DNA of 64,000 bases, taken from Mumia quercus. GTDB taxonomy: Bacteria > Actinomycetota > Actinomycetes > Propionibacteriales > Nocardioidaceae. Positions 49,450 to 57,716 of this stretch are shown here, in pieces. The DNA is taken from assembly GCF_025506335.1 (NCBI RefSeq), contig NZ_JANZYO010000002.1:46211-110210 (forward strand). The letters run 5' to 3'. The notes beneath the pieces were generated by a model. The model made no database searches, was not told where the DNA came from, and saw nothing but the letters and a program-made list of their open reading frames with translations. The position numbers were made by a program, and so were the translations under genes. Within the stretch, counting starts at the first letter, position 1, and the number at the start of each line of letters is the position of its first letter.

Positions 49450-50141
49450 GGTCGCCGCTCCCGCAGGGAGTAGCCCACCCCGCGCACGGTCTGGATCAGG
49501 GGCTCCCCGTGCACGTCGAGCTTCTTGCGGAGCGTATAGACGTACGACTCGACGATCGCGCCGCTCCCGTCGAACTCGTAGCTCCAGACCCGGTCCAGGA
49601 TCTGCGCCTTGCTCACGACCCGACCGGCGTTGGTCAGCAGGTAGCGCAGCAGCTTGAACTCCGTCGGGGACACCTCGACGTGGTGCCCCGCGCGTCGCAC
49701 CTCGTGGGCGTCGTCGTCGAGCTCGAGGTCGGCGTACCGGACGACCGCGCACCCACTCTGCTCGGGCCGGCTCCTGCGCAGGATCGCGCGGACGCGCAGC
49801 ACGACCTCCTCGAGGCTGAACGGTTTCGCGACGTAGTCGTCGCCGCCCGCGGTGAGGCCCGCGACGCGGTCGTCGACGCCGCCGCGGGCCGTGAGGAAGA
49901 GGATGGGGACGCCGCGGTCCGACGCCCGTAGTCGGCGTGCGACCTCGAGCCCGTCGAGGTCGGGCAGCATCACGTCGAGCAGGACGAGGTGCGGGTCGTA
50001 CGCCTCCACGGCCGCGAGCGCCTCCCGGCCGGTGTGGGCCTGCCGGACGTCGAGGTCGACCAGCCGGAGCGTCGAGCTCAGGAGCGTGGTGATGTTCGGC
50101 TCGTCGTCGACGACGAGCACCCGCGAGCGCTCCCCTGCCAT
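49446..50141 (-). CDS. OmpR-family response regulator
   Basis: A 231-residue regulator: receiver with DDEP near 12, phosphoacceptor Asp in LVLLDVMLPDLDG near 57 and Lys in DDYVAKPFS near 106; DNA-binding winged helix from about 140 (VSPTEFKLLRYLLTNAGRVV, LRKKLDVHG). Start ATG 50141 (MAGERSRVLVVDD) has a poor ribosome site. Heads the operon RR-HK-lipoprotein-adaptor-ATPase-permease. Confidence 0.9.
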   Translation of the reverse strand: MAGERSRVLVVDDEPNITTLLSSTLRLVDLDVRQAHTGREALAAVEAYDPHLVLLDVMLPDLDGLEVARRLRASDRGVPILFLTARGGVDDRVAGLTAGGDDYVAKPFSLEEVVLRVRAILRRSRPEQSGCAVVRYADLELDDDAHEVRRAGHHVEVSPTEFKLLRYLLTNAGRVVSKAQILDRVWSYEFDGSGAIVESYVYTLRKKLDVHGEPLIQTVRGVGYSLRERRP

Positions 50142-50183
50142 CGGGCCAGGCTCGCAGGCGTTCCTCACAGCCACCTCGGAGTG

Positions 50184-50200
50184 GCCTGAAGGTTGCCTGA
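50184..50200. promoter_or_regulatory. GCCTGA direct repeat at 11-bp period upstream of the response regulator
   Basis: GCCTGA occurs at 50184 and 50195. On the minus strand this reads TCAGGC twice, one helical turn apart, about 45-60 nt before the regulator ATG. A good candidate for an autoregulatory box. It lies in the gap shared with the divergent gene at 50270. Confidence 0.5.
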
Positions 50201-50269
50201 GGAACACGGGCGACCGCGCTACGGTCGGGCAGAGGCGCCGGCGCGTGCCGGTGCGGAAAGGGGGACCCG

Positions 50270-50683
50270 ATGACGAACGACGTCACGACGCTCTCCGCCG
50301 AGGTGCGCGAGCGGCTCGAGCGCGAGTACGTGGTGTGGCTGACAACCGTGAACGCCGCCGGAGAGCCGATCCCGACCCCCGTGTGGTTCGTCTGGGTCGA
50401 CGACGGGGTGTGGATACGCAGCCAGCCCGTCGGCGCGAAGCTCGACCACGTCGGGGCGAACCCGCACGTCGCCCTGAACCTCAATGCCGACCGGACCGGG
50501 GGCGACGTCGTCGTCCTCAACGGCACCGGCAGCGTCGAGACGGCGATGTCGGACGCGATCTGGGACGCCTACGTCCAGAAGTACGCCGACCAGATCTCGG
50601 GGCTCGGCTTCACGCCGGACTCGTTCGCCGCGTCGTACTCGGTGCCCTTACGGGTCACCGTCGACCGCGTACGCGCCTGGTAG
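50270..50683 (+). CDS. PPOX-class F420-dependent oxidoreductase (TIGR03667-like)
   Basis: A 137-residue split-barrel protein: VVWLTTVNAAGEPIPTPVWFVW near 20-41, LDHVGANPHVALNL near 64 and DRVRAW at the end. This is the Rv3369-type family binding flavin or F420. Substrate unknown. A GGAAAGGGGGA site precedes the ATG. It ends 1 nt before the end of the convergent pseudogene. Confidence 0.87.
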   Translation: MTNDVTTLSAEVRERLEREYVVWLTTVNAAGEPIPTPVWFVWVDDGVWIRSQPVGAKLDHVGANPHVALNLNADRTGGDVVVLNGTGSVETAMSDAIWDAYVQKYADQISGLGFTPDSFAASYSVPLRVTVDRVRAW

Positions 50684-50684
50684 G

Positions 50685-51423
50685 TCAGCGCAGAAGACCG
50701 GCCTCGCGCGCCACTGCGACCGCCGCGGTCCGGCTCTCGACGCCGAGCTTGCCGAACACATGGACGAGGTGGGACTTCACCGTCGCCTCGCTGATGAACA
50801 GCGCCCGAGCGACCTCGCGGTTCGACAACCCGTCGGTCACCTTCGCGAGCACCGTCTCCCCTGCGGCCGCCCGCAGGACGGCCGACACCGGCTGGTCGGG
50901 CGCCGTGTCCTTGAGCAGGCCCTCGGCTCCCGCGTCGCGCTGCGCGGTGGCGAGGGCGTCCTGCGCCGCGAGCAGGTCGTCGCGCGCCTCGACGAGCGCG
51001 CGGACCAGGGCGCGCCGTCGTACGTCCTGCGCGACGAGCCGCTCGTACAGCAGGCCCATTCCGATCGCGACGGCCGCACCCACCGACGGCCCCAGCATAC
51101 CGGCGACGACGTTGCCGTCCCCTTGCGCGAGCTGCGTCGCGACCACGGCGACGGTCATCAGCGCGACCACCGCGACCGCCGGCAGGAGGTGGACGCAGAT
51201 GAAGAAGATCGCGAAAGCGACCCATGCGAACTCGGCCGACCAGAGCACGAGGAGGAGCCATCCGAGGACGAGGCTGCCGAGCCACACGCGCGCACGCCAC
51301 GTGTCCGCTGTCGGCGCACCATCGCGAAGCGGTGACCAGCGCGTGCTGACCGAGCTGCATGGCGCGCAGCACGGCAGTCTCGTCGGAGCCGTCTCGCCGG
51401 ACGGCGTCGTCCACCTCGGTCAT
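50685..51423 (-). pseudogene. Collapsed NarL-type two-component system (kinase N-terminus fused to regulator C-terminus)
   Basis: ATG 51423 with a GCGAGG site begins a kinase-like N-terminus (MTEVDDAVRRDGS ... QLGQHALVTASRW). Near 51300-51330 the reading shifts frame; the next frame continues with sensor TM helices (WLGSLVLGWLLLVLWSAEFAWVAFAIFF) and the coiled start of the DHp (RRALVRALVEARDDLLAAQ). At about residue 110 of that frame it jumps into a LuxR/NarL regulator (GAEGLLKDTAPDQPV, then GLSNREVARALFISEATVKSHLVHVFGKLG). The H-box, ATPase domain, most of the receiver and the start of the HTH are missing. A 200-residue hybrid from GTG 51287 could still be made, but decay is more likely. Confidence 0.7.
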
Positions 51424-51491
51424 GGTCCTCGCCACGGTAGCTCTGGGCACGCGCCGAGAATCCCGCGATCCGGCACCGGATCCGTCGTTCG

Positions 51492-51747
51492 ATGGAGCGT
51501 CAGAGGGTGGCGATCGCCCGCCGCGCCCTCGTCAACGACCCCGCGCTACTGCTCGTGGACGAGCCCACAGCCGCCCTCAACTCGGCCCGCAGCCGCGAGG
51601 TCGTCGCGCTGCTGGCGCGGGATGACCCACGAGCATCGGCTGGCGACCGTGCTGGTCACCCACGACCTGGACACGCTGGACCTCACCGACAGCAGGACCG
51701 AGCTCGTCGACGGGGCTGTCATGCCGGTGGTGGCGCGTCCCGCGTGA
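51492..51747 (+). pseudogene. Remnant of an ABC transporter ATPase, 5'-truncated and frameshifted
   Basis: Reads from the middle of the signature (ERQRVAIAR) through Walker B (ALLLVDEPTAALNSARS) to VVALLAR, then a one-base shift near 51620 restores THEHRLATVLVTHDLDTLDLTDS and ends at a normal stop. Walker A and the first half are absent. It matches the MacB/LolD type ATPase. Region 51424-51491 before it shows no gene. Confidence 0.75.
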
Positions 51748-51751
51748 CGGG

Positions 51752-53077
51752 TCAGACGTCGATGGCGTCGAGCGACTCGAACGGGCCGACGACCGCGAGC
51801 GCCGGCTTGCCCGCGAACAGCCCCGCGACCTTGCGGGTGTCCTCGAGCGTGACGGCGTCGATGCTGGCCAGCAGCTCGTCGAGGCTCGCCAGCTCGCCGT
51901 AGAGGAGGTCGGCCTTGCCGATCCGCGACATCCGCGACCCGGGGTCCTCGAGGCCGAGCACGACGCTCCCCTTGAGCTGACCCTTGCCGCGCTCGAGCTC
52001 CTCGGCTGACAGGCCGCGCTCGGCGTACGTCGCGAGCTCCTCACGGACGACCTTGAGGACGTCGTGCAGCTTGCCCGGAGCACACCCCGCGTACACGCCG
52101 AGCATCCCTGCGTCGGCATAGCTGGAGCCGAAGGAGTACACGGAGTACGCGAGGCCGCGTCGCTCGCGGATCTCCTGGAACAGCCTCGACGACATGCCGC
52201 CGCCGAGGACGGCGTTGAGCACACCGACCGCGTGCCGTCGCTCGTCGCCCCGAGCGAGGCCGGGGAGCGCGACGACGACGTTGGCCTGCTCCGTGGGGCG
52301 GGTCACGAGCCCTCGCGCCCGGCGAAAACGAGCGGTGGTGGCGCGTGCCCGCTGGCGCGCCGGGCCGGTGTCGGCCGCAGCGGCCAGGAACGGCCCGAAG
52401 GCCTCCGCCACCTGGGCGACCACACGGTCGTGGTCGAGGTTGCCGGCAACGGAGACGACCATCGCCGACGGGCGGTAGCGGCGCCGGTAGTAGCGCACGA
52501 TCTGCTCGCGGCTGAGCGTACGGATCGAGTGCGGCTCGCCGGCGACGGGACGGCCGAGCGGCGTGGAGCCCCACGCCAGCGAGGTCACGAGGCTGTGGAC
52601 GACGTCGTCAGGGTCGTCCTCGTTCATGGCGATCTCTTCGAGGATCACGTCGCGCTCGGCCTCGACGTCCTCCGCACTGATCACCGAGTCGGTGACCATG
52701 TCGGCGAGGACGTCGATCGCGAGCGGGAGGTCGTCGTCGAGCACCCGCGCGTGGTAGCAGGTGTACTCCTTGCCGGTGAACGCGTTCATCTCGCCGCCGA
52801 CGGCGTCGAGCGCCGCCGAGATCTCCAGCGCGGAGCGTGTCCGGGTCCCCTTGAACAGCAGGTGCTCGAGGAAGTGGGAGGCACCGGACAGGGTCGGGGT
52901 CTCGTCACGAGACCCGACCCCGACCCAGATGCCCAGCGTCGCCGTCCGCACGCCCGGCATGGCCTCGGTGACCACCCGCAGCCCGCCCTCGAGCACCGTA
53001 CGGCGGACGAGACCGCCTTCGGTGAGGAGAGTGCGGGTGGTTCCCGGGGCCTGTGCCGGGTCGAGCGGAACGGTCAC
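51752..53077 (-). CDS. M16 family zinc metallopeptidase
   Basis: A 441-residue M16B protease of the processing-peptidase fold. Inverted zinc motif HFLEH (68-72) and a downstream Glu in ERDVILEE near 147. Two homologous halves. The gene regularly follows pnp in actinobacteria. Start GTG overlaps the pnp stop by 4 bp. The substrate is not known. Confidence 0.92.
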   Translation of the reverse strand: MTVPLDPAQAPGTTRTLLTEGGLVRRTVLEGGLRVVTEAMPGVRTATLGIWVGVGSRDETPTLSGASHFLEHLLFKGTRTRSALEISAALDAVGGEMNAFTGKEYTCYHARVLDDDLPLAIDVLADMVTDSVISAEDVEAERDVILEEIAMNEDDPDDVVHSLVTSLAWGSTPLGRPVAGEPHSIRTLSREQIVRYYRRRYRPSAMVVSVAGNLDHDRVVAQVAEAFGPFLAAAADTGPARQRARATTARFRRARGLVTRPTEQANVVVALPGLARGDERRHAVGVLNAVLGGGMSSRLFQEIRERRGLAYSVYSFGSSYADAGMLGVYAGCAPGKLHDVLKVVREELATYAERGLSAEELERGKGQLKGSVVLGLEDPGSRMSRIGKADLLYGELASLDELLASIDAVTLEDTRKVAGLFAGKPALAVVGPFESLDAIDV

Positions 53078-55305
53078 TTCTCGGTGTCTGCCTCGGCGTC
53101 GTCGCCTGCGACCTCGGCGGTCTCGGTCTCCTCGACCACCGGGGTGAGCGACAGCTTGCCGCGGTCGTCGATCTCGGCGATCGAGACCATGACCTTCTGG
53201 CCGACCTTGACGACGTCGTCGACGTTCTCGACCCGCTTGCCGTCGTTGAGCTCGCGCAGCTTGCTGATGTGCAGCAGGCCGTCCTTGCCCGGCATGAGCG
53301 AGACGAACGCACCGAAGTTGGTCGTCTTGACGACGGTGCCGAGGTAGCGCTCGCCGACCTCGGGCATGGTCGGGTTGGCGATCGCGTTGATCGCCGCGCG
53401 GGCCGCCTCGGCAGCCTCGCCCGACTCCGCACCGACGTAGACGGTGCCGTCGTCCTCGAGCGTGATCTGCGCGCCCGTGTCGTCCTGGATCTGGTTGATC
53501 ACCTTGCCCTTGGGGCCGATGACCTCACCGATCTTGTCGACCGGGATGTGGATCGTGATGATCCGCGGCGCGTACAGCGACATCTCGTCCGGAGCCGCGA
53601 TGGCTTCGTTCATGACGTCGAGGATGGTGAACCGGGCGTCACGCGCCTGGGTCAGCGCGCCGGCCAGGACCGACGCCGGGATGCCGTCGAGCTTGGTGTC
53701 GAGCTGGAGCGCGGTGACGAACTCGCGCGTGCCGGCGACCTTGAAGTCCATGTCGCCGTACGCGTCCTCGGCGCCGAGGATGTCGGTGAGCGTCACGTAC
53801 TCCGTCTTGCCGTCCACCTCGCCCGAGATGAGGCCCATGGCGATGCCCGCGACCGGTGCGCGCAGCGGCACGCCGGCGTTGAGCAGCGACATCGTCGAGG
53901 CGCAGACCGAGCCCATCGAGGTCGAGCCGTTGGAGCTCAGCGCCTCGGAGACCTGGCGGATCGCGTACGGGAACTCCTCGCGCGACGGCAGCACCGGCAC
54001 GAGCGCGCGGCCGGCGAGGGCGCCGTGACCGATCTCGCGACGCTTCGGCGACCCGACGCGACCGGTCTCACCGGTCGAGTACGGCGGGAAGTTGTAGTTG
54101 TGCAGGTAGCGACGCGCACGCTCGGGCGAGAGCGTGTCGAGCTTCTGCTCCATGGTCAGCATGTTGAGAGTGGTGACACCCAGGATCTGGGTCTCACCAC
54201 GCTCGAACAGCGCCGAGCCGTGGACGCGCGGGATCGTGCCGACCTCGGCGTGCAGCGTACGGATGTCGGCCAGGCCGCGCCCGTCGATGCGGACCTTGTC
54301 GGTGAGGACGCGCTGACGGACGAGCTTCTTGGTCACGGCGCGGATCGCGGCGCCGATCTCCTTCTCGCGGCCCTCGAACTGCTCACCGAGCTTGTCGAGC
54401 ACGTCGGCCTTGATCTCGTCGAGGCGGTCCTCGCGCTCGGCCTTGCCGGCGATCGTCAGCGCCTGGCGCAGGTCGTCGGCAGCGGCGGCCTCGACCGCGT
54501 CGTACGCGTCGTCCTGGTAGTCGAGGAAGACCGGGAAGTCCTGCACCGGCTTGGCGGCCGACGCGGCGAGCGCGGCCTGCGCCTCGCACAGGGTGCGGAT
54601 GAACGGCTTGGCCGCCTCGAGGCCCTCGGCGACGATCTCCTCGGTCGGCGCGGTGGCGCCGCCACGGACGAGCTCCCACGTGGCCTCGGTGGACTCGGCC
54701 TCGACCATCATGATCGCGACGTCATCGCCCGCGATGCGGCCCGCGACCACCATGTCGAACACGGCGTTCTCGAGCTCGGAGTGCTTCGGGAACGCGACCC
54801 ACTGGCCGTCGATGAGCGCCACACGGACGCCGCCGATCGGGCCGGAGAACGGCAGGCCGGAGATCTGCGTCGACGCCGAGGCGGCGTTGATCGCGAGGAC
54901 GTCGTAGGCGACGTCGGGGTTGAGCGCCATCACGGTGATGACGACCTGGACCTCGTTGCGCAGGCCCTTCTTGAAGGACGGACGCAGCGGGCGGTCGATC
55001 AGGCGGCAGGTGAGGATCGCGTCCTCGCTCGGCCGGCCCTCACGGCGGAAGAACGAACCGGGGATGCGCCCGGCGGCGTACATCCGCTCCTCGACGTCGA
55101 CCGTCAGCGGGAAGAAGTCGAAGTGGTCCTTGGGGTGCTTGCCTGCGGTCGTCGTCGACAGCAGCATCGTGTCGTCGTCGAGGAAGGCGGTGACCGAGCC
55201 GGCGGCCTGGCGAGCCAGCACACCGGTCTCGAAGCGGATCTCGCGCTTGCCGAATCGACCGTTGTCGATCACGGCAGTCGTCGAGTGGATCTCGGGTCCC
55301 GTCAT
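53074..55305 (-). CDS. pnp: Polyribonucleotide nucleotidyltransferase
   Basis: A 743-residue PNPase: two RNase PH domains (first ends near 230; second contains [15 protein letters not shown] [18 protein letters not shown] near 470), a KH domain ([15 protein letters not shown] near 600) and an S1 domain ([29 protein letters not shown]). Degrades RNA by phosphorolysis and, in actinobacteria, also adds tails. ATG 55305 follows AAAGGGG; the upstream frame is not conserved. Ends over the protease start. Confidence 0.95.
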   Translation of the reverse strand: MTGPEIHSTTAVIDNGRFGKREIRFETGVLARQAAGSVTAFLDDDTMLLSTTTAGKHPKDHFDFFPLTVDVEERMYAAGRIPGSFFRREGRPSEDAILTCRLIDRPLRPSFKKGLRNEVQVVITVMALNPDVAYDVLAINAASASTQISGLPFSGPIGGVRVALIDGQWVAFPKHSELENAVFDMVVAGRIAGDDVAIMMVEAESTEATWELVRGGATAPTEEIVAEGLEAAKPFIRTLCEAQAALAASAAKPVQDFPVFLDYQDDAYDAVEAAAADDLRQALTIAGKAEREDRLDEIKADVLDKLGEQFEGREKEIGAAIRAVTKKLVRQRVLTDKVRIDGRGLADIRTLHAEVGTIPRVHGSALFERGETQILGVTTLNMLTMEQKLDTLSPERARRYLHNYNFPPYSTGETGRVGSPKRREIGHGALAGRALVPVLPSREEFPYAIRQVSEALSSNGSTSMGSVCASTMSLLNAGVPLRAPVAGIAMGLISGEVDGKTEYVTLTDILGAEDAYGDMDFKVAGTREFVTALQLDTKLDGIPASVLAGALTQARDARFTILDVMNEAIAAPDEMSLYAPRIITIHIPVDKIGEVIGPKGKVINQIQDDTGAQITLEDDGTVYVGAESGEAAEAARAAINAIANPTMPEVGERYLGTVVKTTNFGAFVSLMPGKDGLLHISKLRELNDGKRVENVDDVVKVGQKVMVSIAEIDDRGKLSLTPVVEETETAEVAGDDAEADTEK

Positions 55306-55319
55306 GGGTGCCCCTTTCT

Positions 55320-55336
55320 CACGCGCTCGGCGCGTG
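55320..55336 (-). promoter_or_regulatory. Hairpin next to the pnp ribosome site
   Basis: CACGCGC (55320-55326) pairs perfectly with GCGCGTG (55330-55336) around TCG. It lies immediately upstream of the AAAGGGG site of pnp. PNPase genes are often autoregulated through leader hairpins; a further 6-bp CTCGCG/CGCGAG pair follows upstream. Candidate only. Confidence 0.4.
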
Positions 55337-55499
55337 GGTCTCGCGGAGCAGTCACGCGAGCAGGTCGTGCGCACCGTCTCGGTGCGCCGGCTCCGATGGG
55401 CGCCGGTCTTCGATCGAGGTCCGCCAAGTGCGTGCGTCGTACGCCGCAATCCGCGGGCCACTACCGAGGACCGAGCGTCGACCCGGGCGCTGCTCCGTC

Positions 55500-55528
55500 T
55501 GAATAGTGGTGCGATATGAAGTTGTCAG
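55500..55528 (-). promoter_or_regulatory. Candidate pnp promoter
   Basis: On the minus strand CTGACA (-35) and TATTCA (-10) are separated by 17 bp, about 195 nt before the pnp start. It sits in an AT-rich island between the rpsO terminator and pnp. The rest of 55306-55579 has no gene. Confidence 0.5.
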
Positions 55529-55579
55529 GTCGTAAGGTCGTCGGGGCCCAGTCTGCCCGAGCCCACGGACCTCGTGCAT

Positions 55580-55620
55580 GCGACGAGCGGCCCGTCCGTG
55601 GCGGAGGGGCCGCTCGTCGC
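55580..55620 (-). terminator. Terminator of rpsO
   Basis: GCGACGAGCGGCCC (55580-55593) pairs perfectly with 55607-55620; 13-nt loop. It lies 6 nt after the rpsO stop. Partial read-through would join rpsO to pnp as in many bacteria. Confidence 0.75.
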
Positions 55621-55625
55621 GAAGA

Positions 55626-55922
55626 TCATCGACGCAGACCGAGGCGCTCGATGAGGCTGCGGTAGCGCGTGATGTCGTTCTTCTGGAGGTAGTTCAGGAG
55701 GCGACGACGCTGGCCGACCATGAGCAGCAGGCCGCGCCGGCTGTGGTGGTCGTGCTTGTGCGTCTTGAGGTGCTCCGTCAGGTGCGCGATGCGCGCCGTG
55801 AGGAGGGCCACCTGGACCTCCGGAGACCCGGTGTCGCCCTCGGACGTCGCGAACTCCGCGATGATGTCCTTGCGGTCGACGTCCTTGATCTCGGCAGGGG
55901 TGTACGTCTTGGTCGCGCTCAC
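55626..55922 (-). CDS. rpsO: 30S ribosomal protein S15
   Basis: A 98-residue S15 with the conserved [41 protein letters not shown] and [13 protein letters not shown]. The usual length is 89; the extra nine residues (SATKTYTPA) are at the N-terminus, and the GTG at 55922 with AAGGAG 6 nt upstream supports this longer start. Confidence 0.95.
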   Translation of the reverse strand: MSATKTYTPAEIKDVDRKDIIAEFATSEGDTGSPEVQVALLTARIAHLTEHLKTHKHDHHSRRGLLLMVGQRRRLLNYLQKNDITRYRSLIERLGLRR

Positions 55923-56101
55923 GCGGTCTCCTTCTGGTCGTTGCACGGCGCGCCGGGGCTGGTTCACCCGGGCACTCTGGATCCGTGGCCGTTCTGACGG
56001 CAACGTCCAGGGTATCAGCGGCCCTAGGCCATCCCTAATCTGCGCTTGCCACGGCTCGCGTGGACGCGCACGATCGAAGTACCGAGCAGCGAGGGGGACG
56101 C

Positions 56102-56308
56102 ATGTCCGAGTTCGAGACCGAGTCGCACGACACCGAGGCTCCGCTGGACGACGACGAGCCCGACGCGCGTCTCGCACCCGATCCCGACGTCGATCCGAAG
56201 CCCGGCCTCGACGCCGGCGAGGTCGATCCTGACGCGGAAGCGGCCGAGGCCGACCAGCTCGACCAGGCGTGGGAGGTCGTGCTCGACGACGAGTTCGACG
56301 AGGACTGA
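56102..56308 (+). CDS. Small acidic protein of unknown function
   Basis: A 68-residue protein, very rich in Asp/Glu/Pro ([20 protein letters not shown]), ending [21 protein letters not shown] lies 5-6 nt before the ATG. No family is recognised; disordered acidic proteins of this size are hard to classify. It lies divergent to rpsO and convergent to ribF. Confidence 0.65.
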   Translation: MSEFETESHDTEAPLDDDEPDARLAPDPDVDPKPGLDAGEVDPDAEAAEADQLDQAWEVVLDDEFDED

Positions 56309-56321
56309 CCCGGCCGCCGGC

Positions 56322-57281
56322 TCAGACCGGGGTCCGCAGCGCGTCCCGTACGTCGAGGACGTCGCGGCGCATCTGCCCGATGAGCGAGGGCACGTCGTCG
56401 AAGCGGACCTGGCCGCGTACGCGGGCCACGAACGACACGTCGACCTCGACCCCGTACAGCTCGAGGTCGTCGCGGTCGAGCACGTACGACTCGACCCGGC
56501 GCTGCTGACCGTCGAACGTCGGGTTGGTGCCGACGCTGATCGCGGCAGGGAAGACCTCGCCGGTGTCGCGCCGGCGCAGCCACCCCGCGTAGACACCGTC
56601 GGCCGGGACGGCGAAGCCGACCGGGGGCGCGACGTTCGCCGTCGGGAACCCCAGCTCGCGACCGCGCTTGTCACCCTCGACCACCACACCGCGGACGCTG
56701 TGCGGCCGCTGGAGGACCCGTGCGGCCTCCGCCACGTCGCCCTCGGCGACCAGCGCGCGGATGTAGGTCGACGAGTACACGGTGGTGCCGTCACCATCGA
56801 GGTCGACGCCCTCGGCGGCGAACCCGTGGGCGGCGCCGCTGGCGACCAGCGAGTCGACGTCGCCGGCCGCCTTGCTGCCGTACGTAAAATTGGCACCGAC
56901 CACCACGCCCGCCACCCCCAGCTGGCCGATCAGGATGCGCTCGACGAACTCCTCAGGACTCCACGACGCCATCTCGGCGCCGAAGCCCAGGACACGGACC
57001 TCGTCCGCCCCCGCCTCCTGGAGAAGCGCCACCCGCTGCTCGACGGAGGTGAGGAGCGCCGGCGCCCGGTCCGGTGCGAACACCGCGGTCGGGTGCGGGT
57101 CGAAGGTCACCGCAACCACCTCCAGCGGCGAGCCTGGGGACAGCTCCGCCGCGCGCTCACGCGCGCGTGCCAGGACATGCCGGTGTCCGACGTGGACGCC
57201 GTCGAAGACTCCGACGCTCACCACGCTGGGCTCGGTGCGCGGCTCAGTACGCGCGCCGTCGATCGCTCGCCAGACGTTCAC
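56322..57281 (-). CDS. ribF: Bifunctional riboflavin kinase/FMN adenylyltransferase
   Basis: A 319-residue RibF: nucleotidyltransferase motif VGVFDGVHVGHRHVL near 21-36, YSSTYIRALVAEGDV near 160, and the C-terminal riboflavin kinase domain with RGRELGFPTANV near 210. Makes FMN and FAD. GTG 57281 (VNVWRAIDG) is chosen; upstream frame is composition shadow. No FMN riboswitch is seen before it. Confidence 0.93.
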   Translation of the reverse strand: MNVWRAIDGARTEPRTEPSVVSVGVFDGVHVGHRHVLARARERAAELSPGSPLEVVAVTFDPHPTAVFAPDRAPALLTSVEQRVALLQEAGADEVRVLGFGAEMASWSPEEFVERILIGQLGVAGVVVGANFTYGSKAAGDVDSLVASGAAHGFAAEGVDLDGDGTTVYSSTYIRALVAEGDVAEAARVLQRPHSVRGVVVEGDKRGRELGFPTANVAPPVGFAVPADGVYAGWLRRRDTGEVFPAAISVGTNPTFDGQQRRVESYVLDRDDLELYGVEVDVSFVARVRGQVRFDDVPSLIGQMRRDVLDVRDALRTPV

Positions 57282-57332
57282 AGGGCAACTGTGCCACGGA
57301 CGCCCCTCGGGTTCGTGCTCCTCCCCCCGACA

Positions 57333-57363
57333 GCATGAGAGTTCTCTCATGCTCGCCTCATGC
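57333..57363. promoter_or_regulatory. Palindrome and 11-bp direct repeats upstream of the Asp-rich exported protein
   Basis: A perfect palindrome GCATGAGAG-TT-CTCTCATGC spans 57333-57352. Its right half starts a direct repeat, CTCATGC at 57346 and 57357, 11 bp apart. It lies in the ribF/57396 divergent gap, 33-63 nt before the small exported protein gene. The TGAGAG-N2-CTCTCA form recurs at 61238-61251, before the second such gene. Confidence 0.6.
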
Positions 57364-57395
57364 TGCTGTGAAGCTGCGCGAGGATGGTGGACGCC

Positions 57396-57716
57396 ATGAC
57401 GCTGTCGACCAAGATCGCCCTCGCCCTCCTCGGCGTGCTGATCGCCGTGGTCGGTGGGACCGCCGCCATGGCGGCGATGAGCAGTCCGACCCCCTCGCCC
57501 GCCGAGACCGAGCCGATCCGCATCACCCCCGTCCCCACCACCCCCGCTCCCCCACCGACCTCCACTCCGTCGGACCCTGCGCCGAGCCCGTCGGCGACCC
57601 CGTCGGACGACGATGACGATGACGACGACGACTTCGAGCCACAGCCCTCGACGCCCCGCCAGCTCGACGACCACGGGGACGACCACGGGGACGACGACGA
57701 CGGAGACGACGACTGA
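57396..57716 (+). CDS. Exported Asp-rich small protein, first gene of a two-component operon
   Basis: A 106-residue protein. Residues 1-28 (MTLSTKIALALLGVLIAVVG...) form a signal peptide or anchor; then a Pro/Thr/Ser-rich linker (TPVPTTPAPPPTSTPSDPAP) and an acidic tail with nine Asp in a row plus DDHGDDHGDDDDGDDD. ATG 57396 was chosen over 57384; GGTGG precedes it. No family is recognised. The acidic tail could bind cations outside the cell. It overlaps the kinase by the CTGA junction. Confidence 0.75.
   Translation: MTLSTKIALALLGVLIAVVGGTAAMAAMSSPTPSPAETEPIRITPVPTTPAPPPTSTPSDPAPSPSATPSDDDDDDDDDFEPQPSTPRQLDDHGDDHGDDDDGDDD

Noticed and set aside
50685..51287. Intact LuxR-family membrane regulator
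   Set aside because: Its parts match a kinase N-terminus and a regulator C-terminus with the middle missing, so decay explains it better.
57282..57395. FMN riboswitch before ribF
   Set aside because: The leader is short and no RFN-like conserved segments are visible.
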